Assembly (NCBI RefSeq): GCF_000020125.1
Contig: NC_010681.1
Span: 1,736,001-1,800,000, forward strand
DNA: 64,000 nt
Reading direction: 5' to 3'
Source: Paraburkholderia phytofirmans PsJN
Lineage (GTDB): Bacteria > Pseudomonadota > Gammaproteobacteria > Burkholderiales > Burkholderiaceae
A program made the position numbers and the translations under genes. This document shows positions 27,072 through 35,170 of the stretch, one piece after another. Position 1 is the stretch's first letter; each line of letters begins with the position of its first letter. The notes under the pieces are model-generated. The model was not told the DNA's origin and made no database searches. It saw only the letters and a list, made by a program, of their open reading frames with translations.

Positions 27072-28529
27072 TCACATCGTCTCCATTTCCCGCATCTGCC
27101 CCAGGCCGAAAAAACGGCCTAACTCCTTGGCCAGTTCATTCAACACGCTCATCTCTTTCTGTGAGATGCGCCGTGGCTCCTGACTATGCGACCAGTCGCC
27201 GTAGAGCAGCGCGACAGTTGTCTCGCTTTCATCGACGACAGGCAGCAGCACGAAGGCGCGGGCGTCGTCGAAGGAGCGGCGGAACCATTCGGGCAGCCGC
27301 GCGACCATCTTCGGATCGCGCGCATTCTCGATGAAGATGCCCACCGAGTTCGCGATCGCCAGATGAAACACGTCGGGCTCGAAAGCCGTGTTAAAGGTTA
27401 GCTTGGGCAACGCCGCGTCGATCTTCGGTCCGAGACCGAGGCGCGCCTTGAAGGTGCCGTTGCTGTGCTTGACGAACACCACCGTGCGCGCAAAGCCCAG
27501 GCCGGCGAGCAGTGTTTCCGCGGCCAGCGCCAGTGCCGGCGCCAACGGGCTGCTTTCCGGCAGGCCGCGTAGATCCTGCACGCCCACCGCGATGCGCGCT
27601 TCGGGGCTGAGCGCCTCGCGCGCGATCGCGTCCGCGTTGGCGCGCAGCTCGACGATTTCGCGCATCACGCCGTCGCCGCCTTCTTCGCGGGCGAGCGCCA
27701 CGCTCATCTGGAGCAGCACCTCGGGATCAGTGTTGAGCGCGCCGCTATATTCCTGCGCCAGTTCGGCGATGCGTTCCTCGCGCTCCCAGTCCGGCATGTT
27801 CTGCTGGGTGAGCACGTCGGCGACCGCCGTGGAGTAATTGGTGATGGCGCGCAGCCATTGCACCTGGCGCGGCTGCGTGACGTCTTGCGGATCGAACTCG
27901 CCCATGCCGGAGCGGATCATGTCGGGCAGGCGCCAGCGCACGGCGGCTTCGGCGCCGATTTCGTCGAACGTGACGCCGAGCACCAGCACGCAGGCATCGG
28001 CTTCGAGCGCGCCGTCGTCGATATGGCGGCGAATCTGATCCCATTCGGCGTCGAGATAGAACACCACCAGCAGCTTGCCGATCTGCCGCATCAGCGTGCA
28101 GACCACGGCTTCCTCGCCGGCGCGCAGATCGCCGCGCTCGGTCAGCTTGCGCGCGACGCAGCCCGACAGCAGCGTGCGGTTCAGTTCGAGTTTCGCGTCG
28201 ATGCGGCGCGGTGCGCTGTGATGGAAGTGATCGACTATTTTCAGGCCGACCACCAGATGGCCGACCGCGTCCATGCCGAGCACCATCAACGCGCGCGACA
28301 CGGTGGTGATGTTGCCGCCGAACGCCATGTACATGGCCGAGTTGGCAAGCCGCAACACTTTTTGCGTGAGCGCGAAGTCGGACAGCACCACCTGCACGAG
28401 GCCAGTGAAGTCGAGGTCGTCATTGTTCATCGCCGCCATGGTTGAGCGCAGCGACTGCGACAGCATGGGGAAATCGCCGCGCTCGCTCATTCGCGTCCAG
28501 AGCCGGTCGAGCACCGCCGCCTTTACCAT
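27072..28529 (-). CDS. HDOD-domain signalling protein with C-terminal GAF-like region
   Basis: A 485-residue HDOD protein. The HDOD domain (about residues 15-215) is recognisable by VVLSDFALTQKVLRLANSAMY, VSRALMVLGMDAV and the degenerate HD region. A later region (about 320-475, with ALALAAETLLAGLGFARTVVFV and VGIFIENARDPKMVARL) looks GAF-like. I start at 28529 (MVKAAVLDRL), preceded by GGGACTC; earlier starts at 28553 and 28601 are possible. HDOD proteins lack hydrolase activity and usually act as regulators of motility or biofilm, often through c-di-GMP partners, which fits the neighbours. Confidence 0.85.
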   Translation of the reverse strand: MVKAAVLDRLWTRMSERGDFPMLSQSLRSTMAAMNNDDLDFTGLVQVVLSDFALTQKVLRLANSAMYMAFGGNITTVSRALMVLGMDAVGHLVVGLKIVDHFHHSAPRRIDAKLELNRTLLSGCVARKLTERGDLRAGEEAVVCTLMRQIGKLLVVFYLDAEWDQIRRHIDDGALEADACVLVLGVTFDEIGAEAAVRWRLPDMIRSGMGEFDPQDVTQPRQVQWLRAITNYSTAVADVLTQQNMPDWEREERIAELAQEYSGALNTDPEVLLQMSVALAREEGGDGVMREIVELRANADAIAREALSPEARIAVGVQDLRGLPESSPLAPALALAAETLLAGLGFARTVVFVKHSNGTFKARLGLGPKIDAALPKLTFNTAFEPDVFHLAIANSVGIFIENARDPKMVARLPEWFRRSFDDARAFVLLPVVDESETTVALLYGDWSHSQEPRRISQKEMSVLNELAKELGRFFGLGQMREMETM

Positions 28530-28632
28530 GTGAGTCCCGCCAAAGCCATACATGTTCCAATGAGTGCCACGCCGGCCAGAGGCCGGCTTGTTCCGCTGCA
28601 TGATTCACGACATGAGCGCCTTGCCTGCATGG

Positions 28633-30447
28633 CTAGGCGCTGTGCAAATGAAGCGTGCGCGCTTCGAAACGCTGCGCGAGTTCGTCGGAGGGCAGCGCCT
28701 TGCAGACGAGCCACCCCTGGATATGATCGCATCCCATCTCGGTGAGCAGGGCGCGCTGCGCTTCCGTTTCGACGCCCTCGGCCACCAGTTCGAGATCCAG
28801 TGTCTGAGCGAGGCCCACGACGGCGCTAACGATTGCCTGATCGTTCCGGGAGGTTAGCAGATTCTCGACAAAACTCCTGTCGATCTTGAGCTTGGCCAGC
28901 GGGAAGCGTTGCAGGTAAGCCAGGCTCGAATAACCGGTGCCGAAGTCGTCGACCGCGAAGCGGATGCCCATGGCGGTCAGGTCTTCGAGCAGACCCTTGG
29001 CGTGCGCCGGGTCGTGCATCAGCAGGCTTTCGGTGATCTCGAACACGAGCCGGCGCGGATCGATGCCGGTCAATTCGATCGCCTCGCGCACGGAGTCCTT
29101 GAAGCGCGGGTCGCGGAACTGCTGCGGCGACACGTTCACGGCCACGTATTGCAGGGAGATGCCTTTCGCATCCCACTGGATCAACTGCATGCAGGCCACC
29201 TTCAACACCCAGTTGCCGAGGAAGTTGATCAGGCCGATCGACTCGGCAAGCGGGATGAACATGGACGGCGGCACCAGTCCGTGCACCGGATGCAACCAGC
29301 GGATCAGCGCTTCCACGCCGACCACGCCGTGCGTGCGGCTGCTCGTGATCGGCTGGAAGTGTAGCGAGAACTCGCCGTTGCGCACTCCGTCGTAGAGATC
29401 GGCCTCCAGCTTCAGGCGCTCGGCGTCGGCGGGGTTGTCGTCGGGGACGTAGAAGGCGAGCGTGTTGCCGCCGGCGGCTTTGGCCTGCAGGAGGGCGTGA
29501 TCGGCCCAGCGCAGCAGATGGGTGTCGTGGCCGGCCGTGTCGTTGGCGTGGCGCACGTCGGGATAGAGCGCGATGCCGATGCTCGCCGACAGATGCACCT
29601 GCTGGCCGTTGAACACATACGGCTGCTGGATCGCGGTCAGGAGGCGCCGCGCCAGCGTTTCGGCGGCGGCCGCCGCGTCGGTGCGGCTGGCGGCGGGCTT
29701 CACGAGGATCGCGAACTCATCGCTGGCCACGCGCGCTACGGTCTCGCTCGGGCTCGTCATGTTCAGGATGCGGCGCGAGGTGTCGCGCAGCATGTCGTCG
29801 CCGGCATCGTAGCCGAGCGCGCGGTTCACGCGCTGATAGTCGTCGAGGTCGAGCAGCAGCAGCGCGGCCGGTGTGCCGTGCGCGTCGGCCTGCTGCTGGG
29901 CGTCGAGGAGCGCGGGAATCAGCGCCGACTGGTTGGCCAGATTGGTCAGGCGGTCCAGATGCAGCGCCTGGGTCAAACGTTCCTCGGTGGCGCGCCAGGC
30001 CGACACGTCGAAGCCGGCGATCGCATAGCCCGCGGTGCCGTCGTGGCTGCTGCGCACCACGCGCAGCTCGACCGTGATCGGATAAGTCAGCGACTTGATG
30101 AGGCTCAGCGTGGCCTTCTCGACGTTGCCCGAGACGGCGGCGCGCGTCAGCAGCGTGTCGAGGCGCGGCACGTCGGCCGGCGCCACGAGGTCGTGCAGCG
30201 TGATGGTCTCGAGATACTCGCGGTGATAGCCGATGAAGCGCAGGCTGGCTTCGGACACATAGATGAAGCGCAGTTCGTCGTCGACGTGCGCCAGCAGGTC
30301 GACGGCGCCGACCACCTGTTCCAGTTGCGCAGCGCGGCTTGCGGCCGCCTGCGGTTTGCCGTCCACGCGCCGGCCGAACGCACGAAGCCGGTCCATGACC
30401 GTGCGCAAGGAGCCCCGGCGGGGCGCGGTGATCCTGTTCGCTTCCAT
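28633..30447 (-). CDS. PAS-GGDEF-EAL phosphodiesterase/regulator
   Basis: A 604-residue signalling protein. A PAS-like sensor (about residues 40-155), then a GGDEF domain (about 160-330) whose signature is ASDEF (VASDEFAIL), so diguanylate-cyclase activity is unlikely, and an EAL domain (about 340-600) with all usual catalytic residues: VEALIRW, NVSPQQF, EITESLL, DDFGTGYSS, KIDRSFV, AEGVETEAQ. Thus a probable c-di-GMP phosphodiesterase with a degenerate GGDEF that may bind GTP. The ATG at 30447 follows a weak ribosome-binding site; a TTG at 30504 is an alternative. It is transcribed toward the HDOD gene on the same strand. Confidence 0.87.
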   Translation of the reverse strand: MEANRITAPRRGSLRTVMDRLRAFGRRVDGKPQAAASRAAQLEQVVGAVDLLAHVDDELRFIYVSEASLRFIGYHREYLETITLHDLVAPADVPRLDTLLTRAAVSGNVEKATLSLIKSLTYPITVELRVVRSSHDGTAGYAIAGFDVSAWRATEERLTQALHLDRLTNLANQSALIPALLDAQQQADAHGTPAALLLLDLDDYQRVNRALGYDAGDDMLRDTSRRILNMTSPSETVARVASDEFAILVKPAASRTDAAAAAETLARRLLTAIQQPYVFNGQQVHLSASIGIALYPDVRHANDTAGHDTHLLRWADHALLQAKAAGGNTLAFYVPDDNPADAERLKLEADLYDGVRNGEFSLHFQPITSSRTHGVVGVEALIRWLHPVHGLVPPSMFIPLAESIGLINFLGNWVLKVACMQLIQWDAKGISLQYVAVNVSPQQFRDPRFKDSVREAIELTGIDPRRLVFEITESLLMHDPAHAKGLLEDLTAMGIRFAVDDFGTGYSSLAYLQRFPLAKLKIDRSFVENLLTSRNDQAIVSAVVGLAQTLDLELVAEGVETEAQRALLTEMGCDHIQGWLVCKALPSDELAQRFEARTLHLHSA

Positions 30448-30747
30448 GTTTATCGCTGGCAACCTGTATTCGTCTGCAGGCGGGGCGGCTTGCTTGCCCG
30501 CCAATCAGGGCGGCAAGAGGTATCAGGCCGCCCCATCAGAACAAGATAACGACCCTTGCGGCGAAATCTTTAGTGCCCGCGGCAAAAAACATCCGGTAAG
30601 GAAACGCTTGCGCGGCGTGGCCGCGACCGGGGAACGATTCGGTTAAAGTGCGGCTGTGCGACGTCCGTTAATAGGACAAACGTGTTGTGCAGTACCGGCC
30701 GAGACGTCGTTGCTGCGTAGCTTACCGAATACTTCCCCCGATGCTCC
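30448..30747. other. divergent intergenic region, no recognised gene
   Basis: The 300 bp between the divergent PAS-GGDEF-EAL gene and EAL-HDOD copy 2 hold no convincing gene. It should contain both promoters. A moderately AT-rich part lies near 30535-30600. Confidence 0.5.
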
Positions 30748-32085
30748 ATGTCTGAACGCCATCACGCCAAGGCCGCTGCCCGGCATAACGAGGTGCTCGA
30801 CGCAGCTGCCGACGGCGCCGAATCGTGGCGCGCCACGCAGTTCGTGTATCTGGGCCGTCAACCGATCCTCGATCGCGACGGCGCGCTCAACGCTTACGAA
30901 TTGTTGTTTCGAGCCGGCGCGCATAACTACGCCGAAGTCACCGACGACGCCCAGGCGACCGCGCAGGTGGTGGCGCGCGCGATCGGCGGAATCGGCGTGC
31001 CGACCGTGCTGGGCCAGCATCGCGGGTTCGTCAACATCGACCGCGCGCTGCTCTTTAACGACATCGTCCATCTGATGCCGCCCGAGCGCTTCGTGCTCGA
31101 GATCCTCGAGACTGTGAAATTCGACGCGCAGCTGGTGCGCCGTCTGGGCGAATTGCGCCGCGCCGGTTTTCAGGTGGCGCTCGATGACGTCAGCGAACTG
31201 TCCGACGAGCTGAACGGCGCGCTGCCGCATGCCGACATCGTCAAGATCGACTTTCTGCAAACTGACCGTGCCGTGCTGCCGAAGCTGGCGTCGCTGGTGC
31301 GCGGGCAGGGCAAGACGCTGATCGCCGAGAAGGTCGAGACGCGCGAGGATTTTGCGCTAGCGCGCGACCTCGGCTTCGATCTGTTCCAGGGGTACTTTTT
31401 CGCGCGGCCGCAGGTGCTGGCCGCGCCGCGCAACCGCTCGCCGCGGCCGGGGTTGCTGCGCCTCCTGGCGTTGCTGTCGCGCGATGCCGGCATCGTCGAA
31501 CTCGAAGCGGAGCTCAAGCTGAACCCGAGCGTGGTGGTGCAGCTGCTGCGCCTCGTCAATTCGAGTGCGTTCGGGCTGGGGCGCAATATCGCGTCGTTGC
31601 GCGAGGCGATCATTGCCACCGGCACACGGCAGATCGCGCGCTGGGCGCAACTGCTGCTGTATGCCGATAGCGGCGAGCTGCCATGGCGCGCCGATCCGCT
31701 GGTGCAACTGGCGGGCACGCGTTCGCGATTCATGGAGCTGGCGGCCGCCTGGCTGCGTCCCGCCGACGACGATTTCGCCGATGCGGCCTTCATGACCGGG
31801 ATTTTTTCGCTGATCCACGTGGTGCTCGGCAGCACGCCGGGCGCGGCGCTGGAGAAACTCGGCCTCGCGCCGCAGATTCGTGAAGCGATCGTGTCGCGGC
31901 GCGGCGAGCTCGGCACCTTGCTGCGTCTCGCCGAGGCGGCGGGCGAGGGCCTCGACGCGGCATCGATCGCGCTGGGCCCCGATGCGCCGACCGGCTTCGT
32001 AGCCTTTACGCCCGAGGTGCTGGCCGAGCTGAACCTGTCGGCCGCGGCCTGGTTCGGCGCGCATATCGAGGTAGCGATCGCCTGA
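30748..32085 (+). CDS. EAL-like/HDOD signalling protein, copy 2
   Basis: A 445-residue paralog of the 25553 gene: degenerate EAL domain (YELLFRA in place of EAL, residues 30-230) followed by HDOD (from about residue 245). This copy keeps more of the EAL architecture: LEILETV, VALDDVSEL, VKIDFLQ and the AEKVET block are present, but the first-motif Ala is Leu (ELL), so activity is doubtful. HDOD region: ELEAELKLNPSVVVQLLRLVNSSAFGLG. Starts ATG 30748 with a plausible region upstream. The two paralogs bracket two minus-strand signalling genes, suggesting a local duplication. Confidence 0.88.
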   Translation: MSERHHAKAAARHNEVLDAAADGAESWRATQFVYLGRQPILDRDGALNAYELLFRAGAHNYAEVTDDAQATAQVVARAIGGIGVPTVLGQHRGFVNIDRALLFNDIVHLMPPERFVLEILETVKFDAQLVRRLGELRRAGFQVALDDVSELSDELNGALPHADIVKIDFLQTDRAVLPKLASLVRGQGKTLIAEKVETREDFALARDLGFDLFQGYFFARPQVLAAPRNRSPRPGLLRLLALLSRDAGIVELEAELKLNPSVVVQLLRLVNSSAFGLGRNIASLREAIIATGTRQIARWAQLLLYADSGELPWRADPLVQLAGTRSRFMELAAAWLRPADDDFADAAFMTGIFSLIHVVLGSTPGAALEKLGLAPQIREAIVSRRGELGTLLRLAEAAGEGLDAASIALGPDAPTGFVAFTPEVLAELNLSAAAWFGAHIEVAIA

Positions 32086-32284
32086 TGGGCGGTCGGCGCC
32101 GTCGCGCGCTTTGGTGTGCTTGCCTTGGCGGTGTTCACGGCAACGACTTCTGCATCCTTCAGGCTGGTTCTTACGTACCTTGTGAGTACGTGGTCCAATA
32201 GCGAAGTTGGCCGGCGTTCTCCCGAACGCGGCGGCCTCGGCTTCATGGGACGAACCGCGTGCATCCACGCCTGGAGAAAAGCAG

Positions 32285-32848
32285 ATGAAGAAGAAATTCA
32301 TATCGGTTGCACTGGTTGCCGCCGTGTCGGTGGGGTTCGCCATGCATTCGCTGACGGCCTCGGCCACCCTCAAGCCGGGCGATGCCGCGCCGGACTTTAC
32401 CGCGCAAGCTTCGTTGGGCGGCAAGACTTATACATATTCGCTGGCCGACGAGCTGAAGAAAGGTCCGGTGGTGGTCTATTTCTATCCGGCGGCCTTTACC
32501 AAGGGTTGCACGATCGAAGCCCATGAGTTCGCTGAAGCTGTCGACGAATACAAGAAGTATGGCGCGACGGTGATCGGCGTGTCGCACGACAACATCGACA
32601 CGCTCACGAAGTTTTCGGTGAGCGAGTGCCGCAGCAAATTCCCGGTCGCCGCCGATGCCGATTCGAAAGTGATCGGCGCGTACGATGCGGGCTTACCGAT
32701 GCATGCGTCGATGGCCAATCGCGTGTCGTACGTGATCGCGCCGGATGGCAAGATCATTTACGAGTACACGAGCCTCTCGCCGGAGAAGCATGTCGAGAAT
32801 ACGCTGAAGGCGGTGAAGGATTGGGCAGCGGCGCATAAGCAGCCGTAA
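32285..32848 (+). CDS. exported peroxiredoxin (BCP/AhpC-TSA family)
   Basis: A 187-residue thioredoxin-fold peroxidase. The peroxidatic Cys is C75 in YPAAFTKGCTIEAHEF, the family's PxxxTxxC motif. A second cysteine, C115 in SVSECRSKFP, could resolve. An N-terminal signal peptide (KKKFISVALVAAVSVGFAMHSLTASA) predicts periplasmic location, unlike cytosolic BCP. It should reduce peroxides with a thiol donor. The ATG at 32285 follows a GGAGAAAAGC stretch. It lies alone; a small membrane protein follows in the same direction. Confidence 0.88.
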   Translation: MKKKFISVALVAAVSVGFAMHSLTASATLKPGDAAPDFTAQASLGGKTYTYSLADELKKGPVVVYFYPAAFTKGCTIEAHEFAEAVDEYKKYGATVIGVSHDNIDTLTKFSVSECRSKFPVAADADSKVIGAYDAGLPMHASMANRVSYVIAPDGKIIYEYTSLSPEKHVENTLKAVKDWAAAHKQP

Positions 32849-32966
32849 TGGTCGGGCTGGATGCCTGTGCATTTATTGCAATGGTTTTCTGGTCGTGCTT
32901 TGCGGTGCTCTTGCGGTGAGACGGGGGCATCGCTCGTGCCAGGCTGATTTTTTTTGTGAGCTCGCG

Positions 32967-33431
32967 ATGCCGATTCTCGTTGCGTTGATTGCGCTGATCG
33001 CGCTGGGGTATGGCGCCGTGCAGGCGTTTGATGCCTTGCAGGCGGCTTTTGGGCGGGGTGTTGCTGTTGGCGTTGGTGTGCTGGTGGCTTTGCTGCTGAT
33101 GGCCGCGGTGGGTTATTGGTGGCGACGCCGCAAGGAAGTGGCTTCCAACGTTCGTGATGGAGATTGGACTCACAAACTCAAGGGCAGTTGGGGGATGGTG
33201 CGGCTGGCTGCCGGCAAGCGGTTATGTGAGATCCGTCTCGGTGAAGAGCAGGGGGCTTATATTTTCGCTGATTTGCTCGGGGCGGAGGTGCAGGGCCATG
33301 ATGCTCAATGGCAGGTTGCTTTGAAGGTCAAAGATGCCAGGCATCAAACTTGGGTCTTGCCTATGCGGAATGAGCGGCAGGCTAAACAATGGGCGCGGAT
33401 TTTGGTGCTCGCTGTGGAACAGAAGCTTTAG
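32967..33431 (+). CDS. small two-segment membrane protein, function unknown
   Basis: A 154-residue protein not recognised. Two hydrophobic segments (about residues 1-22 and 30-52) precede a soluble, charged tail with DWTHKLKGSWGMVRLAAGKRLCEIRLGEE and a final VLPMRNERQAKQWARILVLAVEQ. ATG at 32967 is chosen because the protein begins directly with the first membrane helix. The flanking DNA (32.9-33.8 kb) looks more T/G-rich than its neighbours. A membrane-anchored PH-like or stress-related role is conceivable but unsupported. Confidence 0.6.
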   Translation: MPILVALIALIALGYGAVQAFDALQAAFGRGVAVGVGVLVALLLMAAVGYWWRRRKEVASNVRDGDWTHKLKGSWGMVRLAAGKRLCEIRLGEEQGAYIFADLLGAEVQGHDAQWQVALKVKDARHQTWVLPMRNERQAKQWARILVLAVEQKL

Positions 33432-33768
33432 GGGTTGGTTTTGGGAATTGGTCTTTCCGTGACTTCTTCGTGGTCTATTAGCGTTGCCGTACGGGGCCGC
33501 ATCTCCTTTCTTTGCGCGGTAACCATGCTGCAAAAAATCCTGTTGTGGTCACGCAGTCTCATCGACTGATTATCCTCGCATATCGCCTTGTGCCCATTGC
33601 ATAAGCAGAAGCTATAGAAGCGCACGCGCTGAAGTTCTTCTCCGTTGATTTTTCCGCATAACCACAAAAATGCTAATGAAGAAATGCGGATTTTGGTAAG
33701 CCCGTTTTAGGCGATTGCCGCCCGTGCGGGCGGCGCCAGGTATGGTCCGTTCATGTTGTACCACCACA
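33432..33768. other. AT-richer intergenic region before the IS256 element
   Basis: About 340 bp without a convincing gene, visibly less GC-rich than the surroundings. Its right part holds a hairpin at 33717-33734 (listed separately). Short frames here have no recognisable product. Confidence 0.5.
33717..33734. terminator. GC-rich hairpin, displaced terminator of the RND operon
   Basis: A perfect GCCGCCC-GTGC-GGGCGGC hairpin. Read on the minus strand before the IS256 insertion, it would have lain about 60 bp after the last RND gene, so it is a candidate original terminator now separated from the operon by the IS. There is no T-tract, so termination strength is uncertain. Confidence 0.45.
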
Positions 33769-33776
33769 CTAAAACC
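33769..33776. repeat. left copy of 8-bp target-site duplication
   Basis: CTAAAACC directly abuts the left inverted repeat and is repeated exactly at 35145-35152 beyond the right inverted repeat, as expected for IS256-family insertion. Confidence 0.9.
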
Positions 33777-33804
33777 GAACCTGTCCGCATTTTTGTGTGC
33801 GAGG
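33777..33804. repeat. left terminal inverted repeat of IS256-family element
   Basis: A 28-bp end that pairs with 35117-35144 at 23 of 28 positions. Directly preceded by the left target duplication. Confidence 0.88.
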
Positions 33805-33816
33805 CGGTTAGCGGAT

Positions 33817-35094
33817 TTAGCCGCGTGCGTTGGTGAAGCGCTCGCCAAACAGGATGGCAAACTGGTTCATGGCTGATTTCCAGTCGAAGGTGGTGCGTAC
33901 GGACTTTGCCAGCACGTTGCGAAGCGCCAGCCACAGCAGCTTGATGGCCGCCTCGTCATTCGGGAAGTGACCACGGGTCTTGATGATCTTGCGCAGTTGC
34001 ATGTTCAGACTCTCAATGGCATTTGTGGTGTAAATGACCCGGCGTATCTCCGGCGGAAACACAAAAAATGGCGTGACGTTTTCCCACGCCCGCCGCCAGG
34101 ATTGCACGATAGTCGGATACTTCGTTCCCCATTGTCCTTCGGCAAAGGCCTCCAGCGCCTGCCGCGCGGCCAGCTCGTTCACAGCGGTATAGATGGGCCT
34201 GAGCGCGGCAGCGACGGCCTTGCGATCCTTGTAGCTCGCGTACTCCAGGCTATTGCGCATCAGGTGCACGATGCAGGTCTGCACGGCCGTACGCGGGTAC
34301 GCCGTGCCGATCGCTTCGGCCAGTCCCTTCAGGCCGTCGACCACGGCGATCAGGATGTCCTGGCAGCCGCGCGTTTTGAGCTCGTTGAACACCTTGAGCC
34401 AGAACTTTGCGCCCTCGGTCTGTTCGATCCACAGGCCGAGCACGTCGCGCTGGCCGTCAGCCTGGATACCCAGCGCCAGATAGACGGCCTTGTTGCTGAC
34501 CACGCCCTCGTCACGGATCTTCACGCGCAGCGCATCGAAGAACACGACCGGGTACATCGGCTCGAGCGGACGGTTCTGCCAGGCGAGCGTTTCGGCCATC
34601 ACCTCGTCGGTAACCGAGCTGATGAAATCGGGCGACACCTCGGTGCCATAGGTTTCGGCCAGAAACGCCTGGATCTCGCGCACACTCATGCCGCGCGCGT
34701 ACATGGCGATGATGCGCTCATCGAAACCGGTGAAACGGCGCTCGTGTCTGGGGATCAGGATGGGCTCGAAACTGCCGTCACGATCGCGCGGCAGATCGAC
34801 CCGCAGCGGGCCATAATCGGTGAGGAGCGTCTTGCCGCTGGCACCGTTACGTTCGTTGCCCTGGCCGTCGGGTTTGGGCTGACCCGCCGGGTAGCCCAGA
34901 TGCATCTTCATCTCGGCGCCCATCGCGCGCTCGATGAGTGCCTTGTTGAATGCCAGCATCAGGTCCTGAACCTCGTTGGGCGTCATCGGGCCTTTGACCA
35001 GGTCATCAAGCAGACCTTCCGGCAGGGCAGGCAGCGGCCCTCGGGCCGCTGCCTGAGAAGCGACGGTGCGTTTCTTCTTCATCGGCATATCCAT
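33817..35094 (-). CDS. IS256-family transposase
   Basis: A 425-residue mutator-type transposase. Recognisable blocks are ALIERAMGAEMKMHLGY, NERNGASGKTLLTDYGPL, RDRDGSFEPILIPRHERR, YPVVFFDALRVKIRD (first catalytic Asp), VVDGLKGLAEAI (second Asp), and RRVIYTTNAIESLNMQLRK (catalytic Glu). The gene is uninterrupted and within intact termini, so the element may still be active. AGAGG lies about 8 nt before the ATG at 35094. Confidence 0.95.
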   Translation of the reverse strand: MDMPMKKKRTVASQAAARGPLPALPEGLLDDLVKGPMTPNEVQDLMLAFNKALIERAMGAEMKMHLGYPAGQPKPDGQGNERNGASGKTLLTDYGPLRVDLPRDRDGSFEPILIPRHERRFTGFDERIIAMYARGMSVREIQAFLAETYGTEVSPDFISSVTDEVMAETLAWQNRPLEPMYPVVFFDALRVKIRDEGVVSNKAVYLALGIQADGQRDVLGLWIEQTEGAKFWLKVFNELKTRGCQDILIAVVDGLKGLAEAIGTAYPRTAVQTCIVHLMRNSLEYASYKDRKAVAAALRPIYTAVNELAARQALEAFAEGQWGTKYPTIVQSWRRAWENVTPFFVFPPEIRRVIYTTNAIESLNMQLRKIIKTRGHFPNDEAAIKLLWLALRNVLAKSVRTTFDWKSAMNQFAILFGERFTNARG

Positions 35095-35116
35095 GACTTT
35101 TACCTCTCATGATATC

Positions 35117-35144
35117 CCTCGCCCACAAAATTACGGATAGGTCC
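35117..35144. repeat. right terminal inverted repeat of IS256-family element
   Basis: Mirror of the left end with five mismatches; lies just upstream of the transposase start and is followed directly by the second CTAAAACC. Confidence 0.88.
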
Positions 35145-35152
35145 CTAAAACC
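35145..35152. repeat. right copy of 8-bp target-site duplication
   Basis: CTAAAACC, identical to 33769-33776, 18 bp after the end of the last RND gene. Confidence 0.9.
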
Positions 35153-35170
35153 AGGCACACGGCAAAACCA

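Larger units (their letters stand above)
33777..35144 (-). mobile_element. complete IS256-family insertion sequence
   Basis: A 1368-bp element with 28-bp imperfect terminal inverted repeats (33777-33804 and 35117-35144; 23 of 28 positions pair, core GTCCG...TTTTGTG.GCGAGG) and an exact 8-bp direct repeat CTAAAACC on both sides. One intact transposase gene fills it on the minus strand. Both ends and the duplication intact imply a recent insertion. It sits 26 bp past the stop of the RND gene, in the same transcriptional direction as that operon. Confidence 0.93.
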
